A stretch of 64,000 nucleotides of DNA, from NCBI RefSeq assembly GCF_003116015.1, contig NZ_LGQZ01000007.1:1-64000 (forward strand), in the 5' to 3' direction. The notes below the pieces were generated by a model. It worked only from the letters and a program-made list of their open reading frames with translations, was not told the origin of the DNA and ran no database searches. This document shows positions 57,669 through 64,000 of the stretch, piece by piece (positions within the stretch are counted from its first letter, which is position 1; the number at the start of each line of letters is the position of its first letter). Made by a program: the position numbers and the translations under genes. The stretch is from Azospirillum sp. TSO22-1. Its GTDB lineage: Bacteria > Pseudomonadota > Alphaproteobacteria > Azospirillales > Azospirillaceae.

Positions 57669-59177
57669 TTACGCCGCCGGCTTGAAGAACGTTGCGACGA
57701 ACTCCTTGATGATGATGTCGATCATCCAGCGGGAGACGTGGACGGACGCGCCGTCGTCGGCACCGTACGCGGTGCCGTCGTAGGCGCCCAGCCACTTCAC
57801 CGCCTCGAAGGCCGGCCAGTACCAGACGTCTTCGGGGTTGTCGCGCAGCGCCTCGGCAATGGCGACGCGCAGCGTCGACTTGGACAGGCAATCGGTTTGC
57901 ACCGCCGGCATATCGCCGAACGCCACGTGCAGCGGCACCGGCGACAGGGTGACGACGATTTTCATGGCGGGGTTGAGGCTGCGCAGCAGGGTGAAGATCT
58001 GCCGGGCGTTGTCGACGTTCTCCTGCACCGTGCTCATCCGCGAGTGGCACTTGCCGGTCAGCGCGTGCACCGAGGCGTGGCTGCCGCCGGCCAGCGTGAA
58101 CGCGCCCGTCGCCTTGTCGAAGAAGCAGGGGGCGACGCCGAAGGTGAAGATGAACAGCGACGAGCGGGCGATCGCCTCCCGGTCGGCGATGGGGTCGCGC
58201 CCGATCATCTCGCACAGCGCCCGGCCGTTGTGGTCCAGCGGAAAGCCGCAGACGCGCTCGATGTAGGCGCGGTTGGCGAAGGTGCTGTTGATGAGCTCCC
58301 CGAAGCCGGCGTTGATGGTCCGCACGCCCTGGGCGGTGAGCGCCAGCGCGATGTTCTGGGCGAAGCACGAGCCGGCGGTGAACACCTGCGCGGTGCGGTC
58401 GAGCGGTGGTTCCATGCCGACCAGCTTGCCCAGCACGTGCTTGCGGAAGCTGCCGGCGATGTCCGCCTTGATGTCGTCCACGCGCTCCGGGAAGCGGGAG
58501 AACGGCTGCCGGCGGATCTTGCCGAGCTTCTCCAGCTCATCGCGGGTGCTGCGGAACGCCCCGTTGTCGGGGGCGAGCCGGACGGCCGTCTCCGAGCACC
58601 GGAGCGCGTCGTCGAAGCGACCGACGGTGGAGAGCACCGTCGCCATGTGATGATTCGCCGCCGCCTCCAGCCGGGGGGCCGCCGCCGCGGCCTCGATGTG
58701 GTGCAGCGCCTCCTCGTAGCGGCTCTGGACGTACAGCGCGCGGCCCAGCAGCAGTTGTGCGTCGGCGTTGTCATGCCAGTGCTCGACCGCCACGCCCATC
58801 CAGCGCGCGGTCTCGCGCCCGTAACCGGGGCCGAGCTGGAACAGCAGATAGCCGAGCATGTAGGCGGCCGCCACGAACCGCTCGTCCACGGCGAGCGCCG
58901 CGCGCAGCTTCTCGACGTTCGCCAGAACGGTCGAAAGCTCCCGCGCCTGCGGGGAGGGGAGGGACGCCCAGACCTCCAGGACGTTCCGGGCCGCCGCCAT
59001 GTAAGGACCCGGCGGCTGCGGCAGGCGGTCCGCCGCCTCGGCGGTCTCGGGATCCAGCTTCAGGCCGTAGAGGCGCAGCGCCGCCTCGGCGAAATACCCG
59101 TGGTTCAGCAGGGCGGTCACGGGGTCGGCGCCGTCCTCGCCCGGCGGCAGGAAACCAACGAACGGGCAGTCCCTCAT
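57669..59177 (-). CDS. TPR protein with GSCFA (SGNH-like) domain
   Basis: 502 residues from ATG 59177, AGAGGA upstream. Helical TPR-like units (about 138-205, LGRALYVQSRYEEALHH type) precede a GSCFA domain (about 260-500) with the naming motif GSCFA (269-273) in FTAGSCFAQNIAL, then NSTFANRAYIERVCGF and VTLSPVPLHVAF. GSCFA domains are predicted SGNH/GDSL-like hydrolases, mostly without experimental data. The pair with the autotransporter suggests processing or modification of surface glycans. Divergent from thrC with a 193-base gap. Confidence 0.83.
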   Translation of the reverse strand: MRDCPFVGFLPPGEDGADPVTALLNHGYFAEAALRLYGLKLDPETAEAADRLPQPPGPYMAAARNVLEVWASLPSPQARELSTVLANVEKLRAALAVDERFVAAAYMLGYLLFQLGPGYGRETARWMGVAVEHWHDNADAQLLLGRALYVQSRYEEALHHIEAAAAAPRLEAAANHHMATVLSTVGRFDDALRCSETAVRLAPDNGAFRSTRDELEKLGKIRRQPFSRFPERVDDIKADIAGSFRKHVLGKLVGMEPPLDRTAQVFTAGSCFAQNIALALTAQGVRTINAGFGELINSTFANRAYIERVCGFPLDHNGRALCEMIGRDPIADREAIARSSLFIFTFGVAPCFFDKATGAFTLAGGSHASVHALTGKCHSRMSTVQENVDNARQIFTLLRSLNPAMKIVVTLSPVPLHVAFGDMPAVQTDCLSKSTLRVAIAEALRDNPEDVWYWPAFEAVKWLGAYDGTAYGADDGASVHVSRWMIDIIIKEFVATFFKPAA

Positions 59178-59370
59178 CTCGGTCCTCTTCGGCAGGGGGC
59201 GCGGCCACGGACGGGACGCCGGACCATTGTACCCGCCGCCGTTCGGCCACCCCAGGCCTTTGTGGTCGCAGGGCCGGGACAAACCACGGCACCCCGTACG
59301 CTGCCGCTTGCGGAAAACCCGCGCCTGCCGCTACTTTTGCCGCCTTTCCTGTCCAGCGAGAGTGATCGCG

Positions 59371-60783
59371 GTGCGCTACATCAGCACGCGGGGCGCGGCC
59401 CCGGCCCTGGGTTTCGAGGACGTCCTTCTGACCGGGCTCGCCCGCGACGGCGGCCTGTACGTGCCGGAGACCTGGCCGCAGTTCACCGCCGACGACATCC
59501 GCGCGCTGCGCGGCCTGCCCTACAGCGAGGTGGCGGTGCGCGTCATGCTGCCGTTCCTCGGCGGCGCGATCTCCGAGAGCGACTTCCGCGCCCTGGTGCG
59601 GGACGCCTACGCCACCTTCGACCACGACGCGGTGACGCCGCTGGTGCAGCTCGACCAGCGCACCTGGGTGCTGGAGCTGTTCCACGGGCCCACCCTGGCC
59701 TTCAAGGACGTGGCGCTGCAGCTGCTCGGCCGCCTGTTCGACCACGTGCTGGAAAGGCGCGGCGAGCGCGTGACCATCGTCGGCGCCACCTCGGGCGACA
59801 CCGGCTCCGCCGCCATCGAGGCGTGCCGCGACCGCCACAACGTGGACATCTTCATCCTGCACCCGAAGGGCCGCACGTCCGAGGTGCAGCGCCGGCAGAT
59901 GACCAGCGTGCTGTCCTCCAACGTCCACAACATCGCGCTGGAAGGCAGCTTCGACGACTGCCAGGACCTCGTGAAGGCGATGTTCAACGACACCGCCTTC
60001 CGCGACAAGCTGAACCTGTCGGCGGTGAATTCCATCAACTGGGCGCGCATCATGGCCCAGATCGTCTACTATTTCGCGTCCGCGGCGGCGCTCGGCGCGC
60101 CGGACCGCGAGATCGACTTCGTGGTGCCCACCGGGAACTTCGGCAACGTCTACGCCGCCTATGGCGCGCGGGCGATGGGGCTGCCTACGGCCAAGCTGAT
60201 CGTCGGGTCGAACACCAACGACATCCTGGCGCGCTTTTTCGCCAGCGGGACGATGGCGGCGCAGGGCGTCACGCCTACTTTAAGCCCCAGCATGGACATC
60301 CAGATCTCGTCCAACTTCGAGCGCCTGCTGTTCGACCTGCTGGGCCGCGACGGGGCGGCGGTCGAGGCCTGCATGCGCACCTTCCGCGCCGAGGGCCGCT
60401 TCGCCGTCACCGACGCGCAGCTCGCCCAGGCCCTGGCGATCTTTGCCGGCCACCGGGTGGACGAGGACGCTACCATGGCCACCATCACTGACACCTGGAG
60501 ACGCCACGGCGGCTACACTGTCGATCCGCACACCGCGGTCGGCGTCGCCTCGGCCGCCGCGGCCGGGACCGCGCCCGGTCGTCCGGTCGTCGTGCTGGCC
60601 ACCGCGCACCCGGCCAAGTTCCCCGATGCCGTCGAGAAGGCCACCGGCCGCCGTCCCGCCCTGCCGCCGCGCCTCGGCGACCTGTACGAGCGCGAGGAGC
60701 GGTTGAGCGTGCTGCCCAACGACCTCGCCCAGGTGCAGGGCTTCGTCACCCAACGCGCCCGCGCCGCCCAGGGGGTGGCATGA
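59371..60783 (+). CDS. thrC: Threonine synthase
   Basis: 470 residues from GTG 59371 (GTG 59362 is possible). Opens RYISTRGAAPALGFEDVLLTGLARDGGLYVPE, the ThrC signature; PLP lysine K112 (LAFKDVALQL), phosphate-loop ATSGDTGSAAIEA and NFGNVYAAYGARAMG follow. Converts O-phosphohomoserine to threonine. Its stop overlaps the M16 peptidase start (ATGA), an arrangement conserved in alphaproteobacteria. Confidence 0.96.
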   Translation: MRYISTRGAAPALGFEDVLLTGLARDGGLYVPETWPQFTADDIRALRGLPYSEVAVRVMLPFLGGAISESDFRALVRDAYATFDHDAVTPLVQLDQRTWVLELFHGPTLAFKDVALQLLGRLFDHVLERRGERVTIVGATSGDTGSAAIEACRDRHNVDIFILHPKGRTSEVQRRQMTSVLSSNVHNIALEGSFDDCQDLVKAMFNDTAFRDKLNLSAVNSINWARIMAQIVYYFASAAALGAPDREIDFVVPTGNFGNVYAAYGARAMGLPTAKLIVGSNTNDILARFFASGTMAAQGVTPTLSPSMDIQISSNFERLLFDLLGRDGAAVEACMRTFRAEGRFAVTDAQLAQALAIFAGHRVDEDATMATITDTWRRHGGYTVDPHTAVGVASAAAAGTAPGRPVVVLATAHPAKFPDAVEKATGRRPALPPRLGDLYEREERLSVLPNDLAQVQGFVTQRARAAQGVA

Positions 60784-62039
60784 GCCGGGTGCGGGTGACC
60801 ACGCTGGCGAACGGCCTGCGCGTCGCCACCGACACCATGCCGGACGTGCAGACCGTGTCGCTCGGCTGCTGGGTCGGCGTCGGCACGCGCAACGAGGCGC
60901 CCAGCGTCAACGGCGTCGCCCACCTCGCCGAACACATGCTGTTCAAGGGCACCAAGCGCCGCACGGCGTTCCGCATCTCCGAGGAGATCGAGAACGTCGG
61001 CGGCCAGCTGAACGCCTACACCACGCGCGAGCACACCGCCTACTACGCCAAGGTCCTGCACGAGGACGCCGGGCTGGCGCTGGACATCATCGCCGACATG
61101 CTCCAGCACTCGCTGCTCGACGAGGGCGAGCTGGCGCGCGAGCGCACCGTGGTGCTGCAGGAGATCGGGCAGGCGGCCGACACGCCCGACGACATCATCT
61201 TCGACCACTTCCAGACCACCGCCTACCCGGAGCAGGCACTGGGGCGGCCGGTGCTCGGCTCGGCGGACATCGTCGGGCGGCTGCCGCGCTCGGCGCTGGT
61301 GGACTACCTGGGGCGGCACTACTCCGGCCCCGCCACCGTGCTGGCCGCCGCCGGGCGGATCGAGCACGACGCCTTCGTCGCCCTGGCCGAGAAGGCCTTC
61401 GCCCACCTGCCCAACACCACGCACCCCGAACCGGAGCCCGCCCTCTACCGAGGCGGCGACTTTCGCGAGGAGCGTGACCTGGAGCAGCTGCACCTCGTGC
61501 TGGGCTTCGACGGGGTGGGTATCCACGATCCGGACTTCTACGCCCACGCGGTGCTGTCGACGCTGCTGGGCGGCGGCATGTCGTCCCGCCTGTTCCAGGA
61601 GATCCGCGAGAAGCGCGGCCTCGTCTACTCCATCTACACCTTCACCGGCGGCTACCGCGACGGCGGGCTGTTCGGCGTCTACGCCGGCACCGGCGAGGGC
61701 GAGGTGGAGGAGCTGGTCCCGGTGGTCTGCGACGAGATCGTCAAGGTCGCCGACGGCGTCAGCGAGGACGAGCTGGCCCGCGCCCGCGCCCAGATGAAGG
61801 CCGGCACGCTGATGGCGCTGGAGAGCACCATGTCGCGCTGCGAGCAGCTCGGCCAGCAGCTCCTGGTCTACGGCCGGCCGATCCCGGTGGAGGAGATCGT
61901 CACCCGCATCGAGGGCGTGGACGCGGATGCGATCACCCGCGCCGCCCGCCGCCTGCGCCAGTGCCGCCCGACCGTGGCGGCGCTCGGCCCCGTGCACCGT
62001 CTGGAGGCGTATGAGCGGATCGCGGCCAGATTGGCTTGA
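60780..62039 (+). CDS. M16-family zinc peptidase (mitochondrial-processing-peptidase-like)
   Basis: 419 residues. Inverted zinc motif HLAEH (H48, E51, H52) in VAHLAEHMLFKGTKRR with the distal Glu in ERTVVLQEI; C-terminal half inactive repeat with the R/Y motif GLVYSIYTF. Bacterial relatives of the mitochondrial processing peptidase beta subunit; act on small peptides in the cytoplasm. Conserved position after thrC, with a GNAT gene 27 bases downstream. Confidence 0.95.
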   Translation: MSRVRVTTLANGLRVATDTMPDVQTVSLGCWVGVGTRNEAPSVNGVAHLAEHMLFKGTKRRTAFRISEEIENVGGQLNAYTTREHTAYYAKVLHEDAGLALDIIADMLQHSLLDEGELARERTVVLQEIGQAADTPDDIIFDHFQTTAYPEQALGRPVLGSADIVGRLPRSALVDYLGRHYSGPATVLAAAGRIEHDAFVALAEKAFAHLPNTTHPEPEPALYRGGDFREERDLEQLHLVLGFDGVGIHDPDFYAHAVLSTLLGGGMSSRLFQEIREKRGLVYSIYTFTGGYRDGGLFGVYAGTGEGEVEELVPVVCDEIVKVADGVSEDELARARAQMKAGTLMALESTMSRCEQLGQQLLVYGRPIPVEEIVTRIEGVDADAITRAARRLRQCRPTVAALGPVHRLEAYERIAARLA

Positions 62040-62066
62040 TAGCTATTGGCGTAAGGGCGCGCCGTC

Positions 62067-62657
62067 ATGATCCGCCTGCTCGGCAGCGGCCTCATCAGCC
62101 CGCCGGCGGTGCGGCTCGACGGGCCACGCTGCTACATCCGGCCGCCGCTGCCGCGTGACTGGCGCGAATGGGCCGACCTGCGCGCCGAATCCCGCGCCTT
62201 CCTGACGCCGTGGGAGCCGACGTGGCCGGCCGACGCGCTGACCCGCTCCTCCTTCACCCGCCGGCTGCGCCGGCAGGCGCAGGAGTGGCGCGACGACGAG
62301 GGCTACAGCTTCCTCGCCTTCGACCGGCCGACCGACACCATGGTCGGCGGCCTCGGTCTGTCCAACGTGCGGCGCGGCGTGGCGCAGATGGCGACGCTCG
62401 GCTACTGGGCCGGCAGGCCGTACGCGCGGCGCGGCTACGTCTCCGCAGCGACGCGTCTGGTGCTGGATTTCGCCTTCGGCCAGCTCGGCCTGCACCGCGT
62501 CGAGGCCGCCTGCCTGCCGACCAACGAGGCGAGCCGCGGCCTGCTGGAAAAGGTCGGCTTCACCCATGAGGGCTACGCCCGCGGCTACCTGCGCATCGAC
62601 GGCACGTGGCGCGACCACGTGCTCTACGCCATGCTGCGCGAAGAGTGGCGCGATTAG
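62067..62657 (+). CDS. GNAT acetyltransferase, RimJ/RimL type
   Basis: 196 residues. GNAT fold with CYIRPPLPRDWREWADLR at the start, the acetyl-CoA region GRPYARRGYVSAATRLVLDFAF (Q/R-x2-G-x-A-like) and FGQLGLHRVEAACLPTNEASRGLLEKVGF, a typical RimJ end. Members acetylate ribosomal-protein N-termini or small substrates; target unknown. Third gene of the thrC unit. Confidence 0.92.
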   Translation: MIRLLGSGLISPPAVRLDGPRCYIRPPLPRDWREWADLRAESRAFLTPWEPTWPADALTRSSFTRRLRRQAQEWRDDEGYSFLAFDRPTDTMVGGLGLSNVRRGVAQMATLGYWAGRPYARRGYVSAATRLVLDFAFGQLGLHRVEAACLPTNEASRGLLEKVGFTHEGYARGYLRIDGTWRDHVLYAMLREEWRD

Positions 62658-62701
62658 GAAGTATCAATAACTCCCATTCGAACGTTCCGGATATTGCCGA
62701 G

Positions 62702-62717
62702 TTAAGCAACGTTTAAC
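62702..62717 (+). promoter_or_regulatory. Candidate CtrA site TTAA-N7-TTAAC
   Basis: TTAAGCAACGTTTAAC matches the alphaproteobacterial CtrA full-site consensus exactly, 53 bases before the start of the 65-residue gene. CtrA controls cell-cycle and motility genes in this class. Confidence 0.5.
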
Positions 62718-62769
62718 CTCTTCCGGGCACCCTGTAGGCAACAACGTTCCAAAAGCCTATGGTGCAGCG

Positions 62770-62967
62770 ATGACCGAGAAGCCGATCTGGACGCAGGAAT
62801 CCTCCCGCCACTACACGCTGAATCTGGCCGACCGCCGTGTCGAGGTGCGTTACGAGGCCGCCGGGTTCCAGAGCGCCTGGGCGATCGTCGTCGGCAGCCG
62901 GGTGGTCGAACGCTGCCAGGAATTCATGCAGGCCCGCGGCGTCGCCCTGGCGGTGGCCTCGCGTTAA
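62770..62967 (+). CDS. Conserved small hypothetical protein
   Basis: 65 residues, no signal or membrane helix. Predicted mostly beta with a C-terminal helix: YTLNLADRRVEVRYEAAGFQSAWAIVVGSRVVERCQEFM. The strong terminator 20 bases after the stop and the CtrA-like site before it argue for an independently transcribed gene. I do not recognise the family. Confidence 0.7.
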   Translation: MTEKPIWTQESSRHYTLNLADRRVEVRYEAAGFQSAWAIVVGSRVVERCQEFMQARGVALAVASR

Positions 62968-62986
62968 CAGCGGTTCCGTTCACAAC

Positions 62987-63024
62987 AAAAAGGCCCGGTG
63001 CGTCTGTGCGCACCGGGCCTTTTT
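62987..63024. terminator. Strong bidirectional terminator
   Basis: AAAAAGGCCCGGTGCG and CGCACCGGGCCTTTTT are perfect 16-base complements around a six-base loop, serving the convergent small hypothetical gene and the coiled-coil gene. Confidence 0.93.
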
Positions 63025-63037
63025 GTTTCTGGGACGC

Positions 63038-63304
63038 TCAGGCGGCGTTGGGGTTGCGGCCGAGCGCCACGTCCTGTGCCAGCTGGTCGATGCGCCCATC
63101 AAGCCGGCCGATTTCCTTCAGGCGAACGAAGCTCAGCATCTCCTTCATCTGACGCTGCTCGTCTTTCATCTGGCGCTGCTCCTCCCGGAGCAAGCGCTGC
63201 TCATCCTCAAGGCGCGCAATGTCGTCCTTGGTGGCCATGTTCGCTTCGATCCGCTCGACCTTGTCGAGGAGGACAGTCAGAAGCGACTTCATCTCGGGGT
63301 CCAT
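63038..63304 (-). CDS. Small coiled-coil protein
   Basis: 88 residues from ATG 63304 (GGAGAGA upstream). Nearly all helix with heptads: LLTVLLDKVERIEANMATKDD and a repeated EEQRQMKDEQRQMKEM segment. Resembles the small DUF of phage- or chromosome-borne proteins that form trimeric coiled coils, but I cannot name a family. Ends at the bidirectional terminator. Confidence 0.7.
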   Translation of the reverse strand: MDPEMKSLLTVLLDKVERIEANMATKDDIARLEDEQRLLREEQRQMKDEQRQMKEMLSFVRLKEIGRLDGRIDQLAQDVALGRNPNAA

Positions 63305-63377
63305 GGCGTCTCTCCGGCAGCGCCCGCCCGGCAGGATACCACCCGCACGCGATGGCATTCAACCGGATGTTCGCGCA

Positions 63378-63971
63378 TCACGCGTGCCCGGCCTCGCCCG
63401 ACAGCATCGACACGCTCACCCCCAGCTTGCCGATGGCGCGCTCCCACTTCGCCTCCAGGTCAGGGTCGAACAGCAGGTCCTCGTCGCAGGGCACGTTCAG
63501 CCAGCCGTTGGCCTGGATCTCCGCGTCGAGCTGCCCGGGCCCCCAGCCGGCGTAGCCGAGCAGCAGGAACGAGCGCTTCGGCCCGCGGTTCTCGGCGATG
63601 GCGCGCAGGATGTCGATGGTGGCGGTCAGCGCCACCTCGTCGTCCACCACCAGCGTGCCCTCGCGCACGTAATCGGTCGAATGCAGGACGAATCCGCGCC
63701 CGGATTCCACAGGTCCGCCATAATGCACGGGCAAATTGACCGTGGGCTTGGTATCCTCCAGGCCCAGCTGGTCGAGCAGGTCGTGGAACGTGATCGAACC
63801 GAACAGCTTGTTGACGACGAGCCCCATGGCGCCGTCCTCGTTGTGCGCACACATGTAGATCACGGTGCGCTGGAAGCGCGGATCCGTCATGCCGGGCATG
63901 GCGATCAGAAGCTGTCCGGTGAGGTACTCGGAAGACTTCAGGAAACCGGAAGACTTGGTCGAGTACGGCAT
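63378..63971 (-). CDS. YqgE/AlgH (DUF179) family protein
   Basis: 197 residues. Full DUF179 domain: YLTGQLLIAMPGMTDPRFQRTVIYMCAHNEDGAMGLVVNK, LPVHYGGPVESGRGFVLHS and LLLGYAGWGPGQLDAEI are diagnostic. A small alpha/beta protein widely conserved in proteobacteria with proposed links to gene regulation (alginate in Pseudomonas), biochemical role unclear. The gene is complete, with its start 29 bases from the window edge. Confidence 0.95.
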   Translation of the reverse strand: MPYSTKSSGFLKSSEYLTGQLLIAMPGMTDPRFQRTVIYMCAHNEDGAMGLVVNKLFGSITFHDLLDQLGLEDTKPTVNLPVHYGGPVESGRGFVLHSTDYVREGTLVVDDEVALTATIDILRAIAENRGPKRSFLLLGYAGWGPGQLDAEIQANGWLNVPCDEDLLFDPDLEAKWERAIGKLGVSVSMLSGEAGHA

Positions 63972-64000
63972 GCGCGGATATCCTTCGGCCTGGGCGGAAA

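Noticed and set aside
56226-60491. A 1421-codon open frame on the plus strand across the autotransporter, GSCFA and thrC region
   Set aside because: It is antisense or out of frame to three genes with clear family motifs, and its product is low-complexity Arg/Ala/Gly/Val text typical of GC-rich shadow frames.

Overview
The window is GC-rich, densely coded alphaproteobacterial chromosome. Gene content points to Rhodospirillales, most likely Azospirillum or a close relative: three methyl-accepting chemotaxis proteins (one ending in a PilZ domain), a CheC phosphatase, a TRAP transporter with a DctS/DctR two-component system, an aa3-type cytochrome c oxidase operon that runs on through surf1, and an ArsR-methyltransferase regulator next to metF and metH. 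This assignment rests on protein families and gene order only. I saw no rRNA, tRNA, CRISPR array or insertion sequence.

Layout. 1-3510: a pentapeptide-repeat protein cut by the window edge, then cheC and an overlapping PAS/HisKA_2 kinase. 3790-5275: mlaA-mlaC (outer-membrane lipid asymmetry). 5515-11511: methionine cycle (SahR-like regulator with a palindromic operator, metF, a DUF29 gene, metH). 11524-14727: a membrane-anchored NACHT NTPase whose base composition differs sharply from its surroundings. 14881-19243: thioesterase, exported pentapeptide protein, diguanylate cyclase, chemoreceptor. 19380-26021: molybdopterin oxidoreductase, a binding protein paired with a second chemoreceptor, a Kef-type antiporter and a small HTH regulator. 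26076-31865: dctMQP and divergent dctSR. 31984-41667: iron genes (bfd, cupredoxin-FTR1, two bacterioferritins) scattered among a GH13 glucosidase, an RlmM-like methyltransferase, a patatin, LysE/Lrp and an ACT-domain protein. 41866-47622: tldD, cupin, DUF3422 and a third chemoreceptor with PilZ. 48242-55926: coxB-coxA-ctaB-coxF-ctaG-coxC-DUF983-surf1 and an M32 carboxypeptidase. 55923-59177: autotransporter and TPR-GSCFA protein on the opposite strand. 59371-63971: thrC, M16 peptidase, GNAT, two small proteins and YqgE.

How the parts work together. The sahR-metF-metH block remethylates homocysteine and is probably controlled by S-adenosylhomocysteine. The dct genes form a self-contained sense-and-import module for C4-dicarboxylates. 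bfd and the bacterioferritins handle iron release and storage, while cupredoxin-FTR1 imports iron; all three have Fur-like sites upstream. The two bacterioferritins have complementary active-site residues, one keeping the ferroxidase ligands and the other the haem methionine. Many convergent or inter-operon gaps hold paired G/C-rich inverted repeats of one family; two other gaps hold very long near-perfect palindromes.

The best candidate for an undescribed system is the lone NACHT protein at 11524-14727, which could be a single-gene NLR-like antiphage protein with membrane segments at both ends. The TPR-GSCFA/autotransporter pair, placed between the surf1-M32 genes and thrC, is a second accessory unit worth study.
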